Assembly (NCBI GenBank): GCA_949752735.1
Contig: OX457047.1
Coordinates: 10,336,372 to 10,400,371, forward strand
DNA: 64,000 bases
Source: Lumbricus terrestris
Taxonomy: Eukaryota > Annelida > Clitellata > Crassiclitellata > Lumbricidae
Direction: 5' to 3'
Shown here: piece by piece, positions 39,501 through 61,967 of the stretch
How the letters are laid out: each line of letters begins with the position of its first letter
How positions within the stretch are numbered: the stretch's first letter is position 1
The notes under the pieces: generated by a model
What the model was told of the DNA's origin: nothing
The model's database searches: none
Seen by the model: the letters and a program-made list of their open reading frames with translations, nothing else
Translations under genes and position numbers: made by a program

Positions 39501-41960
39501 AGAACCAGACTGCCAATCCTGCTGGCCCAAGACATGAGCACAAAGGTCTCTGACCAAAGCACGTTAGACCAGAGACATCAGTGCTCGCATAATCATGATG
39601 ATCTTTTGATCAAGATGATCAACACATTAAATATTTACTTTTAAATGTTATACTTCTTAAGTTTACTGAGTTAAAACGTTACCAAAAACTGATAAAGACT
39701 TGTAGCATGATCATTGGAAATCCAACCTGATGGCATTGTCAGATGTGAGAAGGACAAGATGGAGGGATGAGGCGCTGCCTGGATGCCATTCAGCATGAAG
39801 AATCTTGGCATTGCTCGTCTGGAAATACCTTTCGTCCAAAGGCAAAGTCCTTAAACAATACAAATGTAAACAAAAGATTCAGTCACTCTGTTTAACAAAA
39901 GAACAATTTAAATGCTTTCAATAATTAAGAACAAACTACAGGATGTAACACATGGCAAAATAAGTTACAAAAGTCACAAGACACCGTGGCATTCTACAAA
40001 CAATTCAAACAATGCCATTTACATGACACGACTCGACAAAATACAAACAAAACCATAAATACAGTACGTTACAGAGAAATCAATTTGGAAATACAAGCAT
40101 TTCAAGTGCATGTAGGCCAATTCGTGTCATGTATGCATATACACAATTTGCAATAAATTATGTATACATACATGCTTGTAATATTTATTAAGTACGTAGG
40201 TAAGTATTTAAGCAAGTATGGACATGTGTATATATATATATATATATATATAAAAAAATTTAATATAAAACTGACAAACCACTGAATGTAACAATGCAAA
40301 GTATGAAACTATGAATGGATGATAAATAAGTTCCTACAGGAGTCTAAATTAATTAAAGTCAGCTATGCAAGGTGCTCATCATGTCCAACAACTCATTTTA
40401 CAGCCATTTGCCAAATGGAAGGTTGAGTATGTATGTATACATATAACCATGTATTAGAATACTTAATATATACAAATGGGCTGTGCTTTGATTTCATTTG
40501 AATGGCCATTGGTTCATACCTCATGTGCATTACAATAACATAGCTACAAAGATCATTGGATTATGTAGAGGAGTAACGAGTTAGGAAACTACAGCGCACG
40601 ATTCTCTGCTGTAATTACCGGCATCGGATGACGTCCTTGCCATCTTCAAACATGCCAAACTTTCCTCTGCGAACTGGAAGTTCGAGAATCGATGCTCCCA
40701 TGGACCCAACAAGAGCCACATGACTTCCAAAACGATTGCACACGATCCTGTTTATGTTGTACTTCGCTGGATCGACAGAGCATCGAAGCGTCTGAATATA
40801 AACAAACAGAAGACAAATTAACAATCGCAATCAATGAATCAGAATTTATAAAGCACCGTTTAAGATACCTGCTCAGAGGCGCTCCCGGACGAGATCAAGT
40901 GAAAAAAGCAGTCCCTGGGAGGTGTCGCTATTTAAGTCATACTATAGTATACATGCTTTAAAAATATGACATGGCACTGTGCCCCGGCCCCCGGGTCCAC
41001 CTGAATCCCCATAAAACACTGAAAATACACAAAAGACCGATTTCCCCAAAAAAATTTCTCAAAATGACCGAACTACCGAAAACACGATTCAGAGTTAAAC
41101 TAAATACATGACATAATGGTTCTGTTGATGTTGTTGGTAGCTCGGTTCAGTGTCCTAAAATTCGGGTTGCACCTAGAAAATTGATTTCGGGGGATTCGGC
41201 CGATATTCGTTTCAGGATTCGGGTTTTGGGAGTGTACCTGTGTGCCCTAGCAGTGGCACCTGATTCATGCATGCAAACAACTTAAACACTGTCAAACCAA
41301 CATATTAAGTAGCTACTATCGTCACAAGCACACAGCTTACTAATGTGCAGCTGCCTATCGCCTGTAAAGCTGTGATGTAGTAAGGCTTTTTTGGGCTGTA
41401 GCTATAAAGCCAAGTTCTAGAACCAAAATATCTTTAGCCTCTAGCAAGCAGTTTCTGTGATGCACTATTGGTCGGCCCAAAGATATTATGGCCTCTTAAG
41501 TAATTAGTTTTGAAAGAATATGATTCACATGCGCCTTGCTGGAAAATAGTTACTTTATTCAATGGCGGAGGACCGGGTAGTCGAATAGTTAACAGAAATC
41601 GACTGAAGTGGGCCTACTTGGACTATGTTGCCCTCTATTTACAAGTTAGCGGTCGCTAGACACAGTTTTAAACCGATCTGATTTTATTAGTTATTAATAA
41701 ACCTGGAATGTGGCCTGCTTCTCATGATCACCCTTTACTGGAGCGGCGGATGGGGTGTCATGAAGTCGCCGAATATTTGTTGTGAGTAGAGATGCGTTGT
41801 AGGCGTCCCAGACAAATATTTCTCCATCTTTGATGGTAATGAGATTTTTAACTTCGTTATCATATCCAGCTTGTGGATGATTTTTAGCAGCGTTCTTCTT
41901 TAACACATCAAAGATTTTATGGTGGATAAGTTTGTTGCACCAAACTTTCGAAACCGCCAT
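27597..41960 (-). CDS. NUP88: Nucleoporin Nup88, 15 exons
   Basis: Nup88 sits on the cytoplasmic side of the nuclear pore with Nup214 and helps bind the export receptor CRM1. Exons: 41960-41703, 40791-40619, 39849-39727, 38896-38594, 37741-37564, 37077-36897, 36065-35967, 35383-35299, 34714-34610, 33304-33152, 32432-32310 (or from 32435), 30468-30322, 29326-29200, 28668-28472, 27660-27597. All have AG/GT ends, every junction keeps frame, and the sum is 2316 nt (771 aa; human about 741). Conserved stretches include [20 protein letters not shown] and YECL-like [35 protein letters not shown] and [15 protein letters not shown] blocks. The first half is the beta-propeller, the last third (exons 11-15) the coiled coil. 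The start ATGGCGG (41960) has a good context; an upstream in-frame ATG at 42020 is less likely. Exon 14 carries a Ser/Pro-rich stretch. Confidence 0.95.
28975..29065 (+). mobile_element. LINE/SINE 3' end in a NUP88 intron
   Basis: GAGCGCCTCTGAGTAG, GGGGCGCTATATAAATGCTC and a GAATGAATGAACGAATG tail form the recurring 3' module. It lies between exons 13 and 14. Confidence 0.65.
31690..31975 (-). repeat. LINE-like fragment in NUP88 intron 11
   Basis: AACCAAGATGTCAAATCTGT, then GAACGAAGTGGACGGCGG, resembles the 20850-20930 fragment (AACTAGGAGATCAAGCCGAT). It ends near AGCACCCCCGACCCAGGCAC, the minus-oriented 3' module. No catalytic domain is visible. Confidence 0.4.
34140..34490 (+). mobile_element. 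5'-truncated LINE with GAAT tail
   Basis: GATGTTCTGCACTGGCTCC, AGCGCATCAAGTACAGGGTC encodes the LHWL...QRIKYRVTA motif of LINE RT C-termini. It ends GGCGCCATACAAATTATTTC, then GAATGAACGAATAAA. It lies in intron 9 of NUP88. Confidence 0.65.
34860..34975 (+). repeat. TAGATTAGGTACTT minisatellite
   Basis: Four to five degenerate units of about 28 bp containing GATAGATTAGGTACTT and CAAAGTAG. It adjoins the SINE. Confidence 0.75.
34965..35275 (+). mobile_element. tRNA-derived SINE in NUP88 intron 8
   Basis: A B-box-like GGGTTCAAGCCTCGCTC is followed by a body with TTGTTTGACTCAGGATCTGC and CTGTAAAGCCGACCTGCG. The tail ATTAAAAGGAATATTATTAT is A/T-rich. The A box is decayed, and just upstream lie four TAGATTAGGTACTT repeats (34864-34975). 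Confidence 0.55.
35449..35791. repeat. Possible MITE with CGAATAG words
   Basis: CACTATT near 35449 and AATAGTG near 35786 are inverted. CGAATAG, ATTCGG and ATTCATATTC(A/G)G words cluster near both ends. No TSD was found. It lies in intron 7 of NUP88. Confidence 0.35.
36256..36417. mobile_element. hAT-type MITE, 162 bp, 8-bp TSD, in NUP88 intron 6
   Basis: The ends CAGTGGCGTAGGCAGG and TCCTGGCTACGCCACTG are inverted. The flanks carry CTGACCAG on both sides (36248-36255 and 36418-36425), an exact TSD. This family is repeated in reverse orientation at 63810-63961. Confidence 0.93.
38345..38590 (+). mobile_element. LINE 3' end abutting a NUP88 splice donor
   Basis: GTGGTGGGCCTAACCGACTG, then TGGAATGGGTTCCCAAAGGAG, encodes a WNxxPxELR-like LINE motif. 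It ends GGTGTTATAGAAATTCTTG and GAATGAATGAATG. The tail stops about 4 nt from the GTATGT donor of NUP88 exon 4 (exon end 38594). Confidence 0.65.
40228..40252. repeat. (TA)n microsatellite
   Basis: A run of GTATATATATATATATATAT in NUP88 intron 2. Confidence 0.9.
40846..40940 (-). mobile_element. Non-LTR 3' end, minus orientation, in NUP88 intron 1
   Basis: GAATTTATAAAGCACCG, then CTCAGAGGCGCTCCCGGACG and AGCAGTCCC, is the minus-oriented 3' module also seen at 55690-55800. Confidence 0.6.
40972..41255. repeat. Probable decayed MITE with GGGGATTCGG words
   Basis: CACTGTGCCCCGG at the left and GCCCTAGCAGTG at the right form a weak terminal inverted repeat. ATTCGGG and CCGAA words cluster near the right end. 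No matching TSD. It lies in NUP88 intron 1. Confidence 0.3.
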
Positions 41961-42119
41961 CGTTGAACGAGAATCTCGCGAGACTTCAATTAATCTCGTG
42001 AAATTTCCATCGATATACATTATATATATTTAGATCAGAATCCTTGTATTTAGATTGTGCTGGTTGTGCAACCCTATGATATAAAATAATAAAACTTAAT
42101 ATCGATGGCTATTTCGCAC

Positions 42120-43015
42120 CAAATATATCGCATTTTTTATTTTTTTATTTTTTTTATTTTTTTCCTCAACCAAAACAACAAACAAACATGATACAATTAT
42201 GGCATTGAATAGCTATAGTACATTAACATAAATTTGGTGAAGAAGGGGAGACCCAGAAGGGATGGAAAATCCCGCTAATAGGGCTACCCATAATAATTAT
42301 TCATGTAAAATATAAAAGAAAAACATGACAGAACATTCAATTGTAGAAATTAAAAAAATGATGAGGGAGAGAGAAAAAAAATTATTAAGCAATCGACGTT
42401 TCTGAATATAACGAGAAAAACAACTCTTAACTATAATGATCGACTTAACTATAAAGACTTGACTAAGGGCTTGGCGAAACCACTGAGCAGAAACCTTAAC
42501 CATTACATATCAGGAAGTGTTTTAAGTAGATAAAGGCGAAGTTTATGCTTAAATAATCTTGTGTTAGGTAGGAAATGAAGATATGTAGGGAGAGAGTTCC
42601 AACATTGGGAGCCAGTATATTGTATAGAGAACCGACGAGTGTTAGTATGTGCGTAGGGAAGGTCATAAACAGTTAATTTTCTAGTTGAATAAGAGTGGCG
42701 ATCAGAGGTAAGGTTAAAGAAATCATTAAATACAAGTGGTAAATTAATAGGCCATGGTTATAACGGTACATAAACTCTCCTATTTGCAAGTGCATATATA
42801 ATTTGACCGATCTTTAATAATCCAAATTCCTTGAAATACAGAGCGGTGTGGGCTCGGCGAGGAATATTAGCTATAAAACGGATTGCATATTTTTGAAGGG
42901 TGACTAGTCTGATAAAATTAGATTTGTAAGTAGACGTCCAAATTAAATTACAGTATGTTAAATAAGGATAAATTAATAAGAGAATAGTATAGCATAGACC
43001 GGATAGAGATGGCAT
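42120..43015 (-). pseudogene. 5'-truncated LINE, RT C-terminus and 3' UTR
   Basis: On the minus strand from 43015 the frame reads YPYLTYCNLIWTSTY, LVTLQKYAIRFI and LYFKEFGLLKIGQI, clearly homologous to the same region of the 13553 LINE (YPYLSYSNLIWTSTY). A WNSLPTYL-like motif is encoded near 42590-42610. The 3' end is GTTTTGGTTGAGG followed by an A-rich tail (plus-strand 42125-42165). It is a different copy with its own tail, and a second copy of that terminus lies inverted at 43048-43080. Confidence 0.8.
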
Positions 43016-43021
43016 CGATGA

Positions 43022-43168
43022 CTATAATAATCTTTTCTTTAATGAAGCGCCTGTTTGTTGTTTTGGTTGAGGAAAAAAAATAATAATAAAAAATTATCAT
43101 ACAAGAAAAGAACGCACTGCGCTTTAAATTAACTTTACAAGTTATACAGTAATCTTAAATAGACTTTA
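43022..43168 (-). mobile_element. SINE (3' part), interrupted
   Basis: ATAATCTTTTCTTTAATGAAG, GCGCCTG, then AACGCACTGCGCTTTA, TATACAGTAATCTTAA and ACTAACAGC match the SINE at 11245. A LINE 3' terminus of about 45 bp splits it at 43048. It resumes after the hAT-type element at 44508 (TTTGCAATTACACGGCGC). Confidence 0.7.
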
Positions 43169-43176
43169 CTAACAGC

Positions 43177-44507
43177 TAGACCTGGGAGTCGACCCCAATA
43201 AGTCGACCCCAGTCGACTTGGTCATCCCAAGTCGGGTCGGGTCGTTTCTGCTCACCGCAACTGACCCCAAGTCGAATTTTGTAGATAGAAGTCACTTGAA
43301 GTTGTTTTTACCTCAAGTCGACTTAAACCGACTTGAGACACAAACATAGTTAAATTTGTCACTTCAAACCAACGATTGTGACAACATTTGAGCAGCTTTT
43401 GTTGCCTAGTGTTTTACAAGAATGAATGAGACCTTTGCTAAACAGAGATTTAGGCTAGGCTATAGTGATTATTTTGCCGGTATAGGCTATCGTGCAGACT
43501 GCCGTCTGCCGATCTATTCATATAATTTGTAATTTTATGCTTAAACGTCACGCTTAGGCATGCGCTTAATTAAAATGGTGAAACAAAATGTTACTAGAAT
43601 ATTAGCACGTGTGCTTATCAAGCATGCAATTATAGGTGAACTTCTAGTGGTCAGTGAATTCGGCGCAAAGAAAGCTGGATCTACAAGGCCTATAGGGCCT
43701 AATAAATCGATAGTTTGGCGCTACTTTGGAGCGCTGCATCAGTCTGGAATTGTCTGCAGACGGAAAAACTATTGTAGGGCCATTGGACAATGAAAGACTT
43801 TACTGTCAGTGAGTAGGCCTAGTAGCTGTAGTAACCTACTGTAGGATGATGCGCTTGGAATGCTATATGATAAGTTGCAAAATGATGCTATATATATAGT
43901 GGCCAAATAATTATTATGAAAACAGAATTACAAATTAGGTTTATCATAACACGCCATTCAGTGCAACCATGCAGTCCACGGTCCGCTATTTTATCTTAGA
44001 TAACTTAGATATCGCGTTTTACAAATTTATTTATTATTAATATTAAAAAATAATAATAATGAGTGTAATCTGAATAATCATAGACAATGGACAGGCTAAA
44101 ATTCATAGACCTAATAATTTGCCGTCGCATTGTCTAGGTTACTAGATGGCCCAAAGTATCACAAAACTATTCAAACTGAAACACAAACAGCTTGAAATGG
44201 GCTTAATAGGCTAACACTTTAACAAATTCATGCATCAATTAAGCTTAAGTGTTGAGGCCTCATTATTCATTCGTAGGCCTAAATGAAATTAATGCTTGCA
44301 GGAAAACTGGCATTAGTAGCCATACGTAGACCTAGGCTAATGGCTGTAGTACCATGTCAGAAGTCGACTTCAAGTCGGAAGTCAGTCGTTTTTCTGCCAA
44401 GTCAGGTAAAGTCGTTTTGACGCCGAGAAGTCGACTTCAAGTCGACCTCAAGTCACTTTAGGGTCAAGTGGGGTCAGATTAGCTGACCAAAGTCACTCCC
44501 AGGTCTA
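43177..44507. mobile_element. 1.3-kb hAT-type element with AAGTCGAC subterminal arrays
   Basis: The ends TAGACCTGGGAGT and ACTCCCAGGTCTA are a perfect 13-bp TIR. The flanks carry CTAACAGC (43169-43176 and 44508-44515), an exact 8-bp TSD that splits the SINE. AAGTCG/AAGTCGAC words fill 43195-43340 and 44360-44490, mostly on the same strand at both ends. The interior is AT-rich and non-coding, with TAGGCCTA words. This is a non-autonomous hAT. Confidence 0.93.
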
Positions 44508-44679
44508 CTAACAGCTTTGCAATTACACGGCGCTAATAGCAATCTATTATGTTTTGCAAGCTATCTATTCAGTAAGTGTAGTTAAGTTCGATTTTAATTA
44601 AGATTACTGCGCATAACTTGTACATATAGGCCTAAAGCATAATGGCCTCAATCTCCTTGGACGCTTCAACCCATTTCTA

Positions 44680-44885
44680 GAACTCCTTCTCATGCATTGT
44701 TCTTTCGATCATCTACAGACAGTTTTATTTTGTCGCGCTGGAGTTTGGGAGCGCCTCTGAGTCGTCTTCTGGGACGCTATAGTCTATACAAATGAATGAA
44801 TGAATGAATGATTCATCAATGAATGAATGAATGAATGAATGAATGAATGAATGACTGAATGGATGAATGAATGAATGAATGACAT
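44680..44885 (+). mobile_element. LINE 3' end with long (GAAT)n tail
   Basis: TTTGGGAGCGCCTCTGAGTC, GGACGCTATAGTCTATACAA, then (GAAT)n to about 44882 with a short break (GATTCATCAAT). Confidence 0.7.
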
Positions 44886-45453
44886 TTCAGCGTGCGCAGT
44901 TTAGTAACACCTGCGCTGCGCTACTTCCCTACTTCACACAGCAATGTTAACGCCATCTATTGGTCGGACGGATTAACTACATGCCACGTTTGTTTATTCT
45001 GTGAGTTTTATTATTCCGGAGAATAAATATTTTAAAATAAATATTTAAAATTAGAGTTGCTGATTTCTGCACAGTTTCGGTGTTAGATCACACTGAGCAA
45101 AGCTTGCAGGTTGTTGCACGTGCTTTTACATTTTTATTCACTTCAACGTTTTAGTTTTAGAACGACGCTGTTGATAACAACGTTGTTGATAAACTGATTA
45201 TCGTGTGTTGTGTGGGTCGACATCAAATTGATTTGTTGGTAAACAATTCAACCTTTTTAAAAATTCCAATGGAATCTGGGTGATGGTTGTGGTGGTGGCG
45301 GCCGAACCAGTGTTCTATAAATTAGACTGCTGAAAATCGCTAATATTCAATAGACTCCTGCGAATCACCAAATTGAAATCTGTTAAAAACCACGACGTCA
45401 TTAATTTTGTATTTAGGCATACAGATCTTTTCACCGATTAAAAATACCCTAAA

Positions 45454-45633
45454 GAGTTTTTTAAAAACTATTACATCAATGCAGATCATTAGAGCCTCCA
45501 TATTGGTCACAGTTTAACAACCGTGTTCGGTAGATTCCTTTATGAGTTTTTTAAAAACTATTACATCAATGCAGATCATTAGAGCCTCCATATTGGTCAC
45601 AGTTTAACAACCGTGTTCGGTAGATTCCTTTAT
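45454..45633 (+). repeat. Perfect 90-bp tandem duplication
   Basis: GAGTTTTTTAAAAACTATTA begins at 45454 and at 45544, and both copies run to TAGATTCCTTTAT without a difference I can see. Confidence 0.95.
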
Positions 45634-45719
45634 GGATTCCCGCTCCCACTCAGCTAATCTATCCCACCGTTTTGGAATGAACTCATTAACCTCAAACATT
45701 CTTTTTCAATAAATTGAGG

Positions 45720-46600
45720 CATATCACTTAAAACAGACAGTGCTCAGCACTTCCCATAATTCTATCTTCACTGTCCCTGTACCTTGTTGCTCCATTTTGA
45801 AACACTGTCCTACATTTTTCTGTTTGGGCTTTGGAGTGATATTTTTGAAAAGTCCAGAATGGTCACCTCAGTTGACTCTTTCAAATCAAAGCTTAAATCT
45901 TATTTTTTTGTTAAGGCTTACCACGCAGTCAGCTGTTTGTGAGGTTTCCTTGTAGTGGTATGGATTAAATTAATTAAAGTTAAAAAAAATGAATGACTCA
46001 GCTGTCTTGGGCATTGAATGTAAAAATGAAAACTAGTTGTGCAACCTCTAATGGTTGCTACAGATGATAGCTGTTAAAAATGTTGCTTTGAAATGTACTA
46101 GCAGCTAATGTTGTGCATTTTAAAGGTTGATATATCAGTAAAATTGGATTTGCGATAATTGAGTCACTGGCAGCTGTATGGCGGATGGGGTGGGAATGTC
46201 TCGGGGTTGGGGCAATCATAAATTATAGGAGTGCTATATAAATGTTTAATTGAATAAATGAGCTGATCCTATTTCTCAGACCTATGGTTGTATTTATCAA
46301 GACTAGTAATGTTGTGCATTTTAAAGGCTAATATATCAGTAAAATTGGATAAATTGCGATAATTGAGTCACATGATTGATACAGTACATCTTAACAGTCC
46401 TCTTCCTGCCATTCGAGCGCTTGACTCCAGTATTGAGTCCTTCAAATCAGGACTCAATACTGACTTGCCGTGTATGACTCTCCTGCTGTTAGTTGTATGC
46501 CTGCAGGGCACCCTTGTAGTGGCATGGCTGTGTTACGGCACCATAGAAATTGTTACTCTTAATTTCTTATTTTTATTATTATTTTCCTGGCTTGCCTCAA
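45720..46600 (+). mobile_element. Two LINE C-terminal/3' fragments with a 60-bp repeat
   Basis: Two stretches have the LINE terminal style: GTTGACTCTTTCAAATCAAAG and CTTAAATC (near 45869), and GAGTCCTTCAAATCAGGACTC (near 46435), each encoding a DSFKSxL-type motif. TGTGCATTTTAAAGG, ATATATCAGTAAAATTGGAT and GCGATAATTGAGTCAC occur at 46125-46170 and 46312-46372. GGAGTGCTATATAAATG at 46227 is another 3' module. Confidence 0.55.
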
Positions 46601-47325
46601 GCAGTAAACTGTTGACTATTGGGTCATTCCACGTCAAATCAACCAGCAAAGTGGCAATTTGCCATCACACCCCTTTGGATTTTTCTGAAATTTTTTGTAC
46701 AAAAACTACATGCAATATAAGGAATAACAGTGAAAATTTGAGCAGAATATCTCAAAATTTGACTGAGATATTAATTTTTGAAGTTAATGACCAAAAAACG
46801 AACAGCGAGAAAACGGCATGATCCACCAAGTTTAGACTGTTATATCTCGGCCATGAAACGAGCAAGAGGGCTGAAATATTTTTTGTATAATCAGTTTTTT
46901 GTGCTCTTTCCAAATATGCAAGAACCAGGATGGAGTTCTTTTTGGTTTTTAATTAAAAAAATACTAAATATCGCACAGACGCCAATTCTCACTCAAGTTG
47001 TGGACATCATGTCAGCAGGCAGGAATGAGATGTAATAAAACTGGTACTGGTTTTATATTGAGGCACATTGGTGCTCATCAGACATATAGTCAGTACCTGA
47101 TTAGTTTCAACATTGGTGTGTTTTTCAAGGACGTTTTCCTAGCCGTGATCGTGAAAATGGAGTCCAAAGATCGTCAAAAAAGTGACAATGTGTATCTTTT
47201 GAAATTGATGAAAATTTGCACATATATTGAGGACATGCAGATCCTTCATTGGTGCAAAATTCAGGATGGTGTTCAGCTCCGTTTCTGGAAAATTAATTTT
47301 TGAAGTCGACCAATATTACTGTGTC

Positions 47326-48310
47326 GTGAGCAAATGGCACGATCCACAATGTTTGGACTGCCATATCTAGACCAGGAAATGAACCAGAGGATTGATAATG
47401 TTGTCATGTAATCACTTTCTTGTGCTCTTTCCAGTTATGTAAGAATCTTGGTTGTACTTCTTGTGATTTTTAATTTATAAGTTTGTAAATGTTGCGCAAA
47501 TGCCAATTTACATTTATTCAGACATGAAAATGGCATGATCCACAATGTTTGGACTGTCGTATACAGGCCAGGAAATGAACCAGAGGACTGATATTGTTGT
47601 CCTGTAATCAGTTTCTTATGCTCTTTCCATTGATGTAAGAATCTTGGTTGTATTCCCTCTGAGGTTTAGCTTACAAGTTTGTAAATATTGCACAAATGCC
47701 AATTTACATTTATTCGGGCATGAAAATTGCATGATCCACAATGTTTGGACTGTCGTATACAGGTCATGAAACGTACCAGAGGACTGATATTGTTGTCCTG
47801 TAATCAGTTTCTTCTGCTCTTTCCATTGATGTAAGAATCTTGGTTGTATTCCCTGTGATTTTTAGCTTACAAGTTTGTAAATATTGCACAAATGCCAATT
47901 TACATTTATTCGGGCATGAAAATTGCATGATCCACAATGTTTGGACTGTCGTATACAGGTCATGAAATGTACCAGAGGACTGATATTGTTGTCCTGTAAT
48001 CAGTTTCTTCTGCTCTTTCCATTGATGTTTTCTTGGTTGTATTCCCTGTGATTTTTAGCTTACAAGTTTGTAAATATTGCACAAATGCCAATTAATATTT
48101 ATTCGGACATGAAAACTGCATGATCCACAATGTTTGGACTGTCATATCTAGGCCCGGAAATGAACAAGAGGACTTATATTGTTGTCATGTAATCAGTTTC
48201 TTGTGCTCTTTCCAGGTATGTAAGAATGATGGTTGCATTTCTTGTGATTTTTAATTTATGAATTTGTAAATATTGCACAAATGCCAATTTACCATAAATT
48301 TATTTGGACA
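47326..48310 (+). repeat. 196-bp satellite monomers, left arm
   Basis: The anchor word CATGAAAA(T/C) precedes TGATCCACAATGTTTGGACTG at about 47523, 47719, 47915 and 48108 (spacing 196, 196, 193), with diverged copies before (47330) and after (48309). Each monomer also has GCTCTTTCCA and AAATGCCAATT. Confidence 0.93.
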
Positions 48311-48489
48311 TGCATAATTGTATATATATCTCAGATATATCCTCTTTTATATGATGATGACTCACTGAGATAGCTAGATATCCTCCAAATAATTTTTAAT
48401 TTAATCTATTAACATAATTAACATTGTGTGAAATGGAAAATTGTGAGTCATTATCATATGAAAGTATGTCTAAAATATACAATTGTATG

Positions 48490-49075
48490 CAAATTGGCAT
48501 TTGCGCAAATTTTTCCAAATTCATAAATTAAAAATTACAAGATATGCAGCCAATATTCTCACATACCTGGAAAGAGCACAAGAAACTGATTACATGACAA
48601 CAATATAAGTCCTCTTGTTCATTTCCGGGCCTAGATATGACAGTCCAAACATTGTGGATCATGCAGTTTTCATGTCCGAATAAATGTAAATTGGCATTTG
48701 TGCAATATTTACAAACTTGTAAGCTAAAACTCAGAGGGAATACAACCAAGATTCTTACATCAATGGAAAGAGCATAAGAAACTGATTACAGGACAACAAT
48801 ATCAGTCCTCTGGTTCATTTCCTGGCCTGTATACGAAAGTCCAAACATTTTGGATCATGCCATTTTCATGTCCGAATAAATGTAAATTGGCATTTGCGCA
48901 ACATTTACAAACTTATAAATTAAAAATCACAAGAAGTACAACCAAGATTCTTACATAACTGGAAAGAGCACAAGAAAGTGATTACATGACAACATTATCA
49001 ATCCTCTGGTTCATTTCCTGGTCTAGATATGGCAGTCCAAACATTGTGGATCGTGCCATTTGCTCGCGACACAGT
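48490..49075 (-). repeat. 196-bp satellite monomers, right arm
   Basis: About three monomers in reverse complement (CAGTCCAAACATTGTGGATC near 48640 and 49030, a diverged copy near 48838). Fewer copies than in the left arm. Confidence 0.9.
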
Positions 49076-50095
49076 AATATTGGTCGACTTCAAAAATTAA
49101 TTTTCCAGAAACGGAGCTGAACACCATCCTGAATTTTGCACCAATGAAGGATCTGCATGTCCTCAATATATGTGCAAATTTTCATCAATTTCAAAAGATA
49201 CACATTGTCACTTTTTTGACGATCTTTGGACTCCATTTTCACGATCACGGCTAGGAAAACGTCCTTGGAAAACACACCAATGTTGAAACTAATCAGGTAC
49301 TGACTATTTGTCTGATGAGCACCAATGTGCCTCAATATAAAACCAGTACCAGTTTTATTACATCTCATTCCTGCCTGCTGACATGATGTCCACAACTTGA
49401 GTGAGAATTGGCGTCTGTGCGATATTTAGTATTTTTTTAATTAAAAATTAAAAATAACTCCATCCTGGTTCTTGCATATTTGGAAAGAGCACAAAAAACT
49501 GATTATACAAAAAATATTTCAGCCCTCTTGCTCGTTTCATGGCTGAGATATAACAGTCTAAACTTGGTGGATCATGCCGTTTTCTCGCTGTTCGTTTTTT
49601 GGTCATTAACTTCAAAAATTAATATCTCAGTCAAATTTTGAGATATTCTGCTCAACTTTTCACTGTTATTAATTATGTTGCATGTAGTTTTTGTACAAAA
49701 ATTTTCAGAAAAATTCAAAGGGGTGTGATGTACACCCCTGGTTGATTTGACGTGGAATGACCCTATTGTCAGGAAATTGTGATTTAATCGAATCTTCATT
49801 TAGCAATCATGTCATGACAGTCAAGTAACGTTGAACAATGAGCAGCGATTCCTAACTTCAGTTTAAGGGTAGAGTACGGTATCCACGTCACAATATATAC
49901 CAACTCAAACCAAATTTTTAAATTTTTTTCTAAAAATCCACGACTATATCATGCATTGCTAGACACTTTATCTAGATCTGTTTGTCTTTAAAATACAGCA
50001 TTTACTTCTGAAAGGCGTCATATCCTGCATTTTGTTGCAGCTCTTTCACTGTATCGTTTGTGTTTGTCTCTTTCTAGAAGCGATATATTTTGAAA

Positions 50096-61803
<11,708 letters not shown>

Positions 61804-61921
61804 GGGAAAACCCAATTGGCGGGGAAAACCGTTCGGGTGGGAAATTCCCAAGGAAATCCCAGGTCGATTGCCGTTGGGTTATAGCGGCATCGAAACTGGA
61901 CGGGTGATTTCATTTGGCTGG

Positions 61922-61967
61922 AATAAAATGTATTTTTTGTTTGTTAAGTCTGGATTACTGGAATAAA
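61922..61967 (+). promoter_or_regulatory. Candidate PRRC1 polyadenylation signals
   Basis: AATAAA occurs at 61922-61927 and at 61962-61967, 119 and 159 nt past the stop. Either would give a short 3' UTR. Confidence 0.5.

Larger units (their letters stand above)
46621..49763. mobile_element. 3.1-kb palindromic (foldback) element with internal satellite
   Basis: The ends GGGTCATTCCACGTCAAATC and GATTTGACGTGGAATGACCC are inverted and are the tips of long arms (left about 46621-48300, right about 48480-49763). A 101-codon frame exists in both arms (46998-47303 plus, 49090-49395 minus) with only a few differences. Each arm contains ~196-bp monomers (starting near CATGAAAATGGCATGATCC), about five on the left and about three on the right. 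TATT borders both ends (46617-46620 and 49764-49767) and may be a 4-bp TSD. No transposase is recognised, and I cannot name the superfamily. Confidence 0.92.

Noticed and set aside
40972..41255. A fourth array-bearing hAT element
   Set aside because: The terminal match is weak and no 8-bp TSD was found; kept only as a low-confidence repeat.
46998..47303. 101-codon frame present in both arms of the 46621 palindrome
   Set aside because: Its conservation follows from the arms being copies of each other; no family signature, so not called as a gene.
47326..49075. CRISPR-like array
   Set aside because: The 196-bp units are contiguous satellite monomers without unique spacers, in an animal genome.
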